Assembly (NCBI RefSeq): GCF_943737005.1
Contig: NZ_CALSFU010000008.1
Span: forward strand, 1-64,000
From: Achromobacter sp. Marseille-Q4962
GTDB lineage: Bacteria > Pseudomonadota > Gammaproteobacteria > Burkholderiales > Burkholderiaceae_B
Direction: 5' to 3'
Length of the DNA stretch: 64,000 bases
Shown here: positions 56,936 through 64,000 of the stretch, piece by piece
Numbering within the stretch: position 1 is the stretch's first letter
Layout: each line of letters opens with the position of its first letter
Translations under genes and position numbers: made by a program
Notes under the pieces: model-generated
Told to the model about the DNA's origin: nothing
The model's input: only the letters and a program-made list of their open reading frames with translations
The model's database searches: none

Positions 56936-58117
56936 ATGATCGCTCCCGTCCACCTGCTGCTGACCGCCGTGCTGGCAGGGGTCCTGGCGCTGTGCGTGCT
57001 GGGGTCGCTGGCGCGCAGCGGCATGGCGGGCATCGCCGACACCATGCGCGCCAATGTGCTGCTCGTGCTGTCCATGCCTCTGCTGGCGCTGCAGCAGTAT
57101 GAAGCGCCGCTGTGGCTGTGCGTGATCCTGGCCAACGCGGGCGTGGCGCTGGCGCTGTGCGCCTATTTCTCGGGACTGCGGCGCGCGCTCGGGCTGCGGG
57201 TGCCGCGCCGCCTGATGGCGCTGTGCTGCGCGGCGGCGCTGGGCGCGCTGGTCTACTACACCTATGCGGCGCCGTCGATGCCGCGACGGGTGGCGGCGAT
57301 GTCGTGCCTGATGCTGGCCTTCATGCTGGGCACGGCGGCGTCGGCGCGGCGCGCCATGCCCAACAACCGTTCCGGCTACAGCTACCGCTACGTCTGGTGG
57401 GTGGGCGTGGCGCTGGCGGCGGTCTGCGGCGGACGCGCCGTGCTGTACCTGGCCGAGGTGATGCAGGCGCAGAATGCCCTCGACCTCAAGGCCTGGAACG
57501 CCGTCTTCATGGTGCCCAGCGTGCTGGCCATGCCGTGCCTCACCATGGGCACCATCATGATCATCCACGACCGCATGCTGGCCGAGCGCGAGCGGGAGGC
57601 CAACACCGATTTCCTGACGGGCCTGATGTCGCGCAAGGCGTGGTGGCTGCAGGCCGAGCGCTGCTGCGCGCACGCCCTGCGCACACGCCGGCCGCTGGCG
57701 CTGATGCTGCTCGACATCGACCATTTCAAGCAGATCAACGATGCGCTCGGGCATGCGGCGGGGGATGCGGTGCTGCGCCATTTCGGGCTGCTCGCCACGG
57801 CCACGCTGCGCGCGGGCGATCACGTGGGAAGGGTCGGGGGAGAGGAGTTCGGCGTGCTGTTTCCCGACATGCGCGCCGAGGCCGCGATGGAAGCCGCGGG
57901 TCGGCTGCTGGCGTCGGTCAGGCGCACGCCGTGCAGCCATGCGGATGGGGCGATTTCGTACACCTTCAGCGCGGGCGTGGCGGATTGGGTGCCGGGCGAG
58001 AATCTGCAGGGGCTGTATGCGCGCGCCGACCGCGCGCTCTACGCGGCCAAGGCGGCAGGCCGCAATCGCGTCGAAGGGCCGGGCGCGCCCGCGCAGTCGC
58101 TGGCGGCCGCGGCCTGA
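56936..58117 (+). CDS. Membrane-bound diguanylate cyclase
   Basis: A 393-residue protein. Residues 1-215 have about six hydrophobic segments with no recognised sensory fold. A GGDEF domain follows (FLTGLMSRKAW, LLDIDHFKQINDALGHAAGDAVLRHF, GGEEF at 301-305). The active-site motif is intact, so c-di-GMP synthesis is likely. RAGD at 292-295, five residues before GGEEF, is the allosteric I-site (RxxD), giving product inhibition. It ends 3 bases from the converging smpB. With YcgR in the same window, an effect on swimming is plausible but not shown. Confidence 0.92.
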   Translation: MIAPVHLLLTAVLAGVLALCVLGSLARSGMAGIADTMRANVLLVLSMPLLALQQYEAPLWLCVILANAGVALALCAYFSGLRRALGLRVPRRLMALCCAAALGALVYYTYAAPSMPRRVAAMSCLMLAFMLGTAASARRAMPNNRSGYSYRYVWWVGVALAAVCGGRAVLYLAEVMQAQNALDLKAWNAVFMVPSVLAMPCLTMGTIMIIHDRMLAEREREANTDFLTGLMSRKAWWLQAERCCAHALRTRRPLALMLLDIDHFKQINDALGHAAGDAVLRHFGLLATATLRAGDHVGRVGGEEFGVLFPDMRAEAAMEAAGRLLASVRRTPCSHADGAISYTFSAGVADWVPGENLQGLYARADRALYAAKAAGRNRVEGPGAPAQSLAAAA

Positions 58118-58120
58118 GGC

Positions 58121-58585
58121 TCAGCTATCGCGCCGCGAGCGCGTATCGTGCTTCATGATGCGTTCTTTCTCGCGCTGCCAGTCTTTCTCGCGGGCGGTGT
58201 CGCGCTTGTCGTAGAGCTTCTTGCCGCGGCCCAGCGCGAAGTCCAGCTTGATGCGTCCGTTCTTGTAGTGCAGGTTGAGCGGCACCAGCGTGTAGCCGCG
58301 CTGTTCCACCTTGCCGATCAGCTTGCTGATCTCCTCGGCCTTGAGCAGCAGCTTGCGCGTGCGCATGGCGTCGGGATGAATGTGCGTGGAGGCGGTGGGC
58401 AGCGGGCTGACGTGCATGCCCAGCAGGTAAAGCTCGCCGTCGCGCACGATGACGTAGCTTTCCTTGAGCTGCACGCGGCCTTCGCGGATGGCCTTGACTT
58501 CCCAGCCTTGCAGGACGAGGCCCGCTTCGTAGCGGTCTTCGATGAAATAGTCGTGTGAGGCCTTGCGGTTGTCGATGATGCTCAT
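58121..58585 (-). CDS. smpB: SsrA-binding protein SmpB
   Basis: A 154-residue partner of tmRNA in ribosome rescue. Conserved features: [100 protein letters not shown], then a basic C-terminal tail that inserts into the mRNA channel. It diverges from ratA, as in many proteobacteria. The tmRNA gene itself is not in the window. Confidence 0.97.
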   Translation of the reverse strand: MSIIDNRKASHDYFIEDRYEAGLVLQGWEVKAIREGRVQLKESYVIVRDGELYLLGMHVSPLPTASTHIHPDAMRTRKLLLKAEEISKLIGKVEQRGYTLVPLNLHYKNGRIKLDFALGRGKKLYDKRDTAREKDWQREKERIMKHDTRSRRDS

Positions 58586-58795
58586 AAAGCCGGAATGAGT
58601 GTGAAGCCGGATTGCGGCGGGCCGGCAGCGCGCGGGTCCGACGGGGGGAGCTGATCGCGCGGGTCTGATCCCTCAAATCTTCGGGAAGGCTTGCCGGTTC
58701 TTGTCGCCGGTCTTGCCGCCGCGCGATCGGGCCGGGCCGGCCCGGACTGCCCGGTGCCGGTAAAATCCCGTCATTCTAGCCATTTGCGATAGCCG

Positions 58796-59230
58796 ATGCA
58801 CAAAGTCCAACGCTCCGTCCTCGTGCCCTACAGCGCCGCCCAGATGTTCGACCTGGTGGCCGACGTGGAAAAGTACCCCGAGTTCATGCCCTGGTGCGGG
58901 GGCGCGGAGGTGCAGCGCCGCGACGAGCACGGCATGCAGGCGTCCATCCTCATCAGTTTCGCGGGCATGAAGCAGCGCTTCACCACGCGCAACACGCACG
59001 ATTACCCGCGCCGCATCGACCTGGAACTGGTGGACGGGCCGTTTTCCAGCCTGGCGGGGCACTGGGAATTCCAGGCGCTGGCCGAGGACGCCTGCAAGGT
59101 GTTGTTCACCATGGAGTACGCATTCTCGAACCGGCCGCTGGAGATGGTGGTGGGCCCCGTGTTCAACCGCATCGCCACCAGCTTCATCGATTCGTTCACC
59201 AAGCGCGCGCAGGCCAAGTATGGGGAATGA
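58796..59230 (+). CDS. ratA: RatA/Coq10 family START-domain protein
   Basis: A 144-residue SRPBCC-fold protein: VQRSVLVPYSAAQMFDLVADVEKYPEFMPWCGGAEVQRR and LVDGPFSSLAGHWEF are the family core. Homologues are called RatA, a toxin reported to block 70S assembly in E. coli, or Coq10, a ubiquinone-binding protein. The conserved smpB-ratA-rnfH context is seen, but the true role is debated. A TAAAAT box lies at 58761-58766, ~30 bases before the start. The stop overlaps rnfH by 11 bases. Confidence 0.9.
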   Translation: MHKVQRSVLVPYSAAQMFDLVADVEKYPEFMPWCGGAEVQRRDEHGMQASILISFAGMKQRFTTRNTHDYPRRIDLELVDGPFSSLAGHWEFQALAEDACKVLFTMEYAFSNRPLEMVVGPVFNRIATSFIDSFTKRAQAKYGE

Positions 59231-59555
59231 CGCCACCGTGAAAGTCCGTGTCTGCCACGCGCAGCCGGGACGAGCCTGGATGCGCGAGCTGACGCTGCCG
59301 GCCGGCGCCACGGTGGCCGACGCGCTGGCCGCCAGCGGCTATGCGCAGGCGTTTCCCGGCCAGGACCCGCTGGCGGGCGGGGTGGGCATTTTCGGCAGGC
59401 TGGCCTCGCCGCAGGATGCGCTGGCCGATGGCGACCGCGTGGAAATCTATCGCGGCCTCGTCTTCGACCCCAAGGAATCGCGCCGCCGCCGCGCCGAGCA
59501 CCGCCGCGCGGCTACGGCCCGCAACGGCCGCATCCGGCCGGCCGGACTGCTGTAA
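59220..59555 (+). CDS. rnfH: RnfH/UPF0125 family ubiquitin-like protein
   Basis: A ~111-residue beta-grasp protein: KVRVCHAQPGRAWMRELTLPAGATVADALAASGY, then GVGIFGRLASPQDALADGDRVEIYRGLVFDPKESRRRRA. That closing PKExRRxRA segment is the RnfH signature, followed by a basic tail. The annotated partner RatA suggests a toxin-antitoxin pair in E. coli, though the antitoxin role is unproven. The start is ATG 59220 inside ratA; GTG 59238 is an alternative. Confidence 0.88.
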   Translation: MGNDATVKVRVCHAQPGRAWMRELTLPAGATVADALAASGYAQAFPGQDPLAGGVGIFGRLASPQDALADGDRVEIYRGLVFDPKESRRRRAEHRRAATARNGRIRPAGLL

Positions 59556-59664
59556 GGGCCTCCAGCCTGCGCCGGGCCTGTCCGGCCCGCCGCCGCCGGC
59601 ACATTGTCACGAACAAGACAAATCGCGCCGCCGCTTCTGGCGTAATATGGCTTTCAGTCAGCAC

Positions 59665-59686
59665 TTACGTTTACGTTAACGTCATT
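59665..59686. promoter_or_regulatory. LiuR-like palindrome before the isobutyryl-CoA operon
   Basis: TTACGTTTACGTTAACGTCATT contains the perfect palindrome ACGTTAACGT (59673-59682) preceded by an extra TTACGT. From memory, this resembles sites of the MerR-family regulator LiuR, which controls branched-chain amino acid and isovalerate degradation genes in proteobacteria. It lies 78 bases before an acyl-CoA dehydrogenase of a valine-type pathway, in a locally AT-rich promoter region. The regulator is not in the window, so the link is inference. Confidence 0.55.
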
Positions 59687-59763
59687 CGTGTAAAAATCGC
59701 GGGGCCGGTGCGCGCAAGACGCGGGCAGCCCCGAAGCGACAACGATCAGCGAGGAGACAGGCT

Positions 59764-60918
59764 GTGGATTTGGAACTCACCGACGAACAGCGCGCGTTTG
59801 CGCAGGCCGCGCGCGACTACGCCCAGGGCGAACTGGCGCCGAACGCGGCGCGCTGGGACGCCGAATGCATCTTCCCGCGCGAGGCATTCGCCCGCGCCGG
59901 CGAGCTGGGTTTCTGCGGCATCTATGCCAGCGAGGAAATCGGCGGCCTGGGCCTGCCTCGCCTGGACGCTACGCTGGTCTTCGAGGAAATGGCGGCGGTG
60001 GACCCGTCGACCACGGCATTCCTCACCATTCACAACATGGCGACCTGGATGGTCGGCAACTGGGGCCAGCCCGGCCTGCGGCAGGAGTGGGGGCCGGCGC
60101 TGGCCAGCGGCCAGAAGCTGGCGTCGTACTGCCTGACGGAGCCGGGGGCCGGTTCCGACGCGGGCTCGCTTTCCACGCGCGCGCAGCGCGACGGCGGCGA
60201 TTATGTGCTGAACGGCGCCAAGGCCTTTATCTCGGGCGGCGGCGACACCGATCTGCTGGTCGTGATGGCGCGCACCGGCGGCGAGGGCCCCTCGGGCATC
60301 AGCGCCTTCGCGGTGCCGGCCGGCAGCGCCGGCATCAGCTATGGCCGCAAGGAAGAGAAAATGGGCTGGAACAGCCAGTCCACGCGGCCCATCGTGTTCG
60401 AGAACGTGCGCGTGCCCGCCAGTCACATGCTGGGCGAGGAGGGCGAGGGCTTCAAGATCGCCATGAAGGGCCTGGACGGCGGGCGCATCAATATCGGCAC
60501 CTGCTCGGTGGGCGCGGCCCAGGGCGCGCTGGACGCGGCGCGGCGCTACATGGACGAGCGCCGCCAGTTCAACCGCCGCCTGGCCGAATTCCAGGCGCTG
60601 CAGTTCAAGCTGGCCGACATGGCCACGCACGTGGTGGCCTCGCGCCAGATGGTGCGGCTGGCGGCGTGCAAGCTGGATGCCGGCGCGCCCGACGCCTCGA
60701 CATACTGCGCCATGGCCAAGCGCTTCGCCACCGACCTGGGCTTCCAGGTGTGCCTGGACGCGCAGCAGATCCACGGCGGCTACGGCTACCTGCGGGACTA
60801 TCCCTTGGAGCGCCTGGTGCGCGATACTCGCGTTCATCAGATTCTGGAGGGGACCAACGAGATCATGCGTGTGATCATCGCCCGCCAGTTGTTGGAAAAA
60901 GGAGCCGACCTGCGATGA
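59764..60918 (+). CDS. Acyl-CoA dehydrogenase, probably isobutyryl-CoA dehydrogenase
   Basis: A 384-residue FAD enzyme. Motifs: LTDEQRAFAQAARDYAQGELAPNAARWDAE, YCLTEPGAGSDAGSL, AFISGGGDTDLLVVMAR, EKMGWNSQSTRPIVFENVRVPASHMLGEEGEGFKIAMKGLDGGRINI, and IHGGYGYLRDYPLERLVRDTRVHQILEGTNEIMR, whose Glu is the expected base. The next two genes encode valine-pathway enzymes, so isobutyryl-CoA is the probable substrate. GTG start at 59764 with GAGGAGA upstream. It overlaps the next gene as ATGA. Confidence 0.93.
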   Translation: MDLELTDEQRAFAQAARDYAQGELAPNAARWDAECIFPREAFARAGELGFCGIYASEEIGGLGLPRLDATLVFEEMAAVDPSTTAFLTIHNMATWMVGNWGQPGLRQEWGPALASGQKLASYCLTEPGAGSDAGSLSTRAQRDGGDYVLNGAKAFISGGGDTDLLVVMARTGGEGPSGISAFAVPAGSAGISYGRKEEKMGWNSQSTRPIVFENVRVPASHMLGEEGEGFKIAMKGLDGGRINIGTCSVGAAQGALDAARRYMDERRQFNRRLAEFQALQFKLADMATHVVASRQMVRLAACKLDAGAPDASTYCAMAKRFATDLGFQVCLDAQQIHGGYGYLRDYPLERLVRDTRVHQILEGTNEIMRVIIARQLLEKGADLR

Positions 60919-62090
60919 ATGTCCCCGTGCTGTTCGAAGAATTGACCGCCGCCAATGGCATGCGCCTGGGCGTGGCCACCCTCAATGCGCCGCAAACGCT
61001 CAACGGGCTGTCGCTGGAAATGGTGGAGCTGCTGTCGGCTCGCCTGGAAGAATGGGCGCAGGATCCCGGCGTTGCGCTGGTGGCGCTGCAAGGGGCGGGC
61101 GACAAGGCCTTCTGCGCCGGCGGCGACCTGCACGGCCTGTACCGCAGCATGAAGGAAAACGAGGGCAAGGGCCCTTGGGGCAATGCCTATGCGCGCCGTT
61201 TCTTCGAGCAGGAATACCGCCTCGACTATCGCATCCATACCTATCCCAAACCCGTGCTCTGCTGGGGGCACGGCATTGTCATGGGCGGGGGCATCGGGCT
61301 GATGATGGGCGCCAGCCACCGCGTGGTGAGCGAGTCTTCGCGGCTGGCCATGCCCGAGGTCACCATCGGCCTGTTTCCCGACGTGGGCGGAAGCTGGCTG
61401 TTGAACCGCATGCCGGGGCGCACCGGCATGTTCCTGGCGCTGACCGGCGCGCAGATGAACACCTCGGACGCGTTCTTCGCGGGCCTGGCCGATTTCCGGC
61501 TCAATCACCAGGACTGGCCGCGGCTGCTGGAATCGCTGCGCGAACAGCCCTGGGCCGGCCAGGCCGCCTCGGCCGAGCAGGGCGGCATCGCGCCGCGCTC
61601 GATCAACGACGGCCTGCTGCGCCGCGCGCTGGCCGCGCTGGAGCCGCAGACGCCGCTGGAGCCGGGCCACCTGCGCCAGCATTCCTTCCTCATCAACAGC
61701 CTGTGCAGCGGCAACCGCCTGGACGACATCTACGATGAGCTGGCAGCGCTGCGCAACCACGACGATCCCTGGCTGGCGCGGGCGGCCAACACCATGCTGG
61801 CGGGTTCGCCGGGCTCGGTGCGGCTGGCTTTCGCGTTGCAGCAGCGACTGCGCCTGCGCTCGCTGGACGACGTGTTCCGCGCCGAATACGTGGCGGCGCT
61901 GGCCTGCGCCGCGCACGGCGATTTCGCCGAGGGCATACGCGCGCTGCTCATCGACAAGGACAAGAAGCCGCGCTGGAATCCGGCCACGCTGGAAGACGCC
62001 TCCGATGCCTGGGTGCAGAAGTTCTTCGACGAACCCTGGCCCGAGGACGAACCGCATCCGCTGGCCGACCTGGGCCGGCAGGGCCGCTGA
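60915..62090 (+). CDS. Enoyl-CoA hydratase/3-hydroxyisobutyryl-CoA hydrolase family protein
   Basis: A 391-residue crotonase-fold protein, longer than plain enoyl-CoA hydratases (~260) and matching the hydrolase group HIBCH. Motifs: TLNAPQTLNGLSLEMV, KAFCAGGDLHGLY (oxyanion loop), GHGIVMGGGIGLMMGASHRVVSESSRLAMPEVTIGLFPDVGGSWLLNRM with the catalytic Glu and Asp positions, and a C-terminal helical region. It would hydrolyse 3-hydroxyisobutyryl-CoA in valine breakdown, feeding the dehydrogenase encoded next. A separate methacrylyl-CoA hydratase is not in the window. Confidence 0.9.
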   Translation: MNVPVLFEELTAANGMRLGVATLNAPQTLNGLSLEMVELLSARLEEWAQDPGVALVALQGAGDKAFCAGGDLHGLYRSMKENEGKGPWGNAYARRFFEQEYRLDYRIHTYPKPVLCWGHGIVMGGGIGLMMGASHRVVSESSRLAMPEVTIGLFPDVGGSWLLNRMPGRTGMFLALTGAQMNTSDAFFAGLADFRLNHQDWPRLLESLREQPWAGQAASAEQGGIAPRSINDGLLRRALAALEPQTPLEPGHLRQHSFLINSLCSGNRLDDIYDELAALRNHDDPWLARAANTMLAGSPGSVRLAFALQQRLRLRSLDDVFRAEYVAALACAAHGDFAEGIRALLIDKDKKPRWNPATLEDASDAWVQKFFDEPWPEDEPHPLADLGRQGR

Positions 62091-62146
62091 ACGCGCGCCG
62101 GGATTTCCCCTATTCATAAACCGACAATGGCAGGAGACAAGACATC

Positions 62147-63031
62147 ATGAGCACCATTGCATTCATCGGCCTGGGCAACATGGGCGCGCCGATGGCCCTC
62201 AACCTGGTCAAGGCCGGCCACGACCTGAAGGTCTACGACCTGGTGCCGGCGGCGGTCAAGACCCTCACCGACGCGGGCGCCCGTGCGGCCGCGTCGGCCG
62301 ACGACGCGGTGCAGGGCGTCGATGTCGTGATTTCCATGCTGCCGGCGAGCAAGCACGTGGAGGGCCTGTATCTCGATCAGGGCCTGCTGGGCAAGATCCC
62401 GTCCAGCGCGCTGGTGATCGAGTGCAGCACCATCGCGCCCGACGCGGCGCGACGCGTCGCGGCCGCCGCCGAGGCGCGCGGCCTGGCCATGGTCGATGCC
62501 CCGGTTTCCGGCGGCACGGCGGGCGCCGCGGCCGGCACGCTCACCTTCATCGTGGGCGGCCCCGAAGCGGCGCTGGAGCGCGCCCGCCCGGTGCTCGAGA
62601 AAATGGGCAAGAACATCTTCCATGCCGGCCCGGCCGGCGCGGGCCAGGTGGCCAAGATCTGCAACAACATGCTGCTCGGCATTCTGATGGCGGGCACGTC
62701 CGAGGCGCTGGCGCTGGGCGTGGCCAACGGGCTCGACCCCAAGGTGCTGTCGGACATCATCGCCAAGAGCTCGGGCCGCAACTGGGCCACCGAGCTCTAC
62801 AACCCCTGGCCGGGCGTCATGGAGCACGTGCCCGCGTCCAAGGGATATGCGGGCGGCTTCGGCGTGGACCTGATGCTCAAGGACCTGGGCCTGGCGGCCG
62901 AGGCGGCCCTGTCCACGCGCTCCTCGATTCCGCTGGGCGAGCTGGCGCGCAACCTGTACTCGCTGCACAGCGCGGGCGGCTCGGGCAGGCTCGATTTCTC
63001 CAGCATCGTCAACCTGTTCCGGAAAGAGTAA
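62147..63031 (+). CDS. mmsB: 3-hydroxyisobutyrate dehydrogenase
   Basis: A 294-residue NAD-dependent beta-hydroxyacid dehydrogenase. IAFIGLGNMGAPMALNLVKAGHDLKVYDL is the Rossmann loop; DAPVSGGTAGAAAGTLTFIVGG is the substrate-binding motif; GAGQVAKICNNMLLGILMAGTSEAL contains the catalytic Lys. It oxidises 3-hydroxyisobutyrate to methylmalonate semialdehyde. Operon position after the hydrolase supports this over related tartronate-semialdehyde reductases. It lies 56 bases downstream with its own ribosome site (AGGAGA). Confidence 0.94.
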   Translation: MSTIAFIGLGNMGAPMALNLVKAGHDLKVYDLVPAAVKTLTDAGARAAASADDAVQGVDVVISMLPASKHVEGLYLDQGLLGKIPSSALVIECSTIAPDAARRVAAAAEARGLAMVDAPVSGGTAGAAAGTLTFIVGGPEAALERARPVLEKMGKNIFHAGPAGAGQVAKICNNMLLGILMAGTSEALALGVANGLDPKVLSDIIAKSSGRNWATELYNPWPGVMEHVPASKGYAGGFGVDLMLKDLGLAAEAALSTRSSIPLGELARNLYSLHSAGGSGRLDFSSIVNLFRKE

Positions 63032-63118
63032 GGCCCGGACGGGCCCTGTCCGCCATCCGCCCGCGCCCGGATGGCGGTTCGTACGCGATGGCGACGGGCG
63101 AAGGGGAGGAAGACCGGC

Positions 63119-63547
63119 ATGACGGTTTTGCAGGATGCGGCGCAGCGGGTGCGCGCGAGTTTCGAGCGGCAGTCCATCATGGCCCTGATCGGGGCGGGGC
63201 TTGGGAGGGTGGCGCCGGGCGAGGTGGAGATCGTGCTGCCGTACCGCGCCGATCTCTGCCAGCAGAACGGCTTTCTGCACGCCGGCATCTCCACGACCAT
63301 CGCGGATTCGGCGGGCGGCTACGCCGCCTACAGCCTGTTCGAACCGGGCGAGGACGTGCTGTCGTCGGAGTTCAAGATGAACTTCCTGGCCCCGGCGCGC
63401 GGTTCGCGTTTCGTGGCCAGCGGCCGCGTGCTCAAGCCGGGCAAGCGGCTGTCCATCTGCCAGGTGGAGGTGCGCGCCGAAGATGAAGGCGAGTCCACGC
63501 TGTGCGTGGTAGGCTTGCTCACCGCGGTGCGTGTGACGCCGCGATGA
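63119..63547 (+). CDS. PaaI-type hotdog thioesterase
   Basis: A 142-residue single hotdog domain: LPYRADLCQQNGFLHAGISTTIADSAGGYAAYSLF is the helix with the catalytic acidic residue, and DVLSSEFKMNFLAPARGSRFVASGRVLKPGKRLSICQVEV is the sheet. These enzymes hydrolyse acyl- or aryl-CoA thioesters and rescue stalled CoA intermediates, consistent with the valine operon upstream. ATG 63119 has GGGGAGGA eight bases upstream; the exact substrate is not predictable. Confidence 0.9.
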   Translation: MTVLQDAAQRVRASFERQSIMALIGAGLGRVAPGEVEIVLPYRADLCQQNGFLHAGISTTIADSAGGYAAYSLFEPGEDVLSSEFKMNFLAPARGSRFVASGRVLKPGKRLSICQVEVRAEDEGESTLCVVGLLTAVRVTPR

Positions 63548-63589
63548 GCGCGCGGGCGTCCTTCGCGGGCGCCGCGCGCAATCGGATCC

Positions 63590-64000
63590 ATGCCTCCCAA
63601 AGAACATCACCGGATTTTCCGCAGCAGCTGGCTGCGCGCAGCCGTGCTGGGCGCCAACGACGGCATCGTGTCCACCGCCAGCCTCATTACGGGCGTGGCG
63701 GCCTCGCAGGTCAGCCACGGCATCATACTTACGTCGGGCCTGGCGGCGCTCGTGGCGGGCGCGCTTTCCATGGCGGCGGGCGAATACGTCTCGGTCCACT
63801 CGCAGGCTGACATCGAGGCCGCCGATCTCAAGCTGGAGCAGCGTTCCTTGCGGCGCAACTCCGTCGAGGAGCTGGACGAGCTTACCGGCATCTACGTGGA
63901 GCGCGGGCTGACGCCGGAGCTGGCCGAGCAGGTGGCCCGCCAGCTTACGCTGCACGACGCGCTGGACGCGCATGCGCGCGACGAGCTGGGCATTTCCCTT
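63590..64000 (+). CDS. VIT/CCC1 family metal transporter, N-terminal part
   Basis: An open frame from ATG 63590 runs off the window end (137 codons). It reads MPPKEHHRIFRSSWLRAAVLGANDGIVSTASLITGVAASQ, the signature of the VIT1/CCC1 family, then SGLAALVAGALSMAAGEYVSVHSQADIEAADLKLE, its second conserved membrane helix with acidic ligands. Members move iron or manganese into stores or out of the cytoplasm. The charged cytosolic metal-binding region begins after ~85. Nothing can be said of the missing C-terminal helices. Confidence 0.9.
   Translation, partial: MPPKEHHRIFRSSWLRAAVLGANDGIVSTASLITGVAASQVSHGIILTSGLAALVAGALSMAAGEYVSVHSQADIEAADLKLEQRSLRRNSVEELDELTGIYVERGLTPELAEQVARQLTLHDALDAHARDELGISL

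Overview
The window is GC-rich, densely packed chromosomal DNA from a flagellated betaproteobacterium. The most likely source is the family Alcaligenaceae, genus Bordetella or a close relative such as Achromobacter. This rests on three things: the gene order (fli cluster, then purF, glnD, map, rpsB-tsf-pyrH-frr-uppS-cdsA-dxr-rseP-bamA-skp-lpxD-fabZ-lpxA-lpxB-rnhB, then ppsA), a Bug-type (TctC) solute receptor beside CoA-transferase genes, and the protein sequences as I recognise them. Species cannot be settled by eye. I see no insertion sequence, CRISPR array, tRNA or rRNA gene, and no broken gene; only the first and last genes are cut by the window edges.

Bases 1-19.3 kb are motility and chemotaxis. 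The tail of one chemoreceptor is followed by a PAS-domain (Aer-like) receptor behind a good sigma-28 promoter match. A reverse-strand operon then reads fliF-G-H-I-J-K-L-M-N-O-P-Q-R, which makes the MS ring, C ring, export ATPase complex, hook-length ruler and export gate. fliE is divergent from it. A second reverse-strand operon reads flaG-fliD-fliS-fliT, then a second FliK-like gene, a small FlhB-C-domain gene, and ycgR, again behind a sigma-28 match. The FliK-like/FlhB-C pair is the most intriguing part of this half.

Bases 19.4-24.0 kb hold a small accessory catabolic cluster. An IclR regulator converges on an acyl-CoA dehydrogenase, a class III CoA-transferase, a Bug receptor and a cupin. 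The substrate is unknown. A clear inverted repeat sits in front of the cupin.

Bases 24.1-33.3 kb carry folC, a SPOR protein, cvpA and purF (ended by a textbook terminator), then reverse-strand dsbB, marC, glnD and map. An ~0.9 kb stretch between map and rpsB has no convincing gene. It contains a degenerate 12-bp tandem repeat and a 21-bp UUCG-capped hairpin.

Bases 34.1-49.8 kb are the translation and envelope superoperon: rpsB, tsf, pyrH, frr, uppS, cdsA, dxr, rseP, bamA, skp, lpxD, fabZ, lpxA, lpxB, rnhB and a SpoU methyltransferase. It covers translation factors, isoprenoid and phospholipid precursors, outer-membrane protein assembly and lipid A.

Bases 49.9-64 kb are mixed. They hold the divergent ppsR/ppsA pair, an AraC-OGT repair protein, a glutamine amidotransferase, the nfeD-SPFH pair separated by 16-bp tandem repeats, a diguanylate cyclase, smpB, ratA-rnfH, and a valine/isobutyryl-CoA degradation operon (acyl-CoA dehydrogenase, 3-hydroxyisobutyryl-CoA hydrolase-like protein, 3-hydroxyisobutyrate dehydrogenase) with a LiuR-like palindrome in front. 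A hotdog thioesterase and the start of a VIT/CCC1 transporter close the window.
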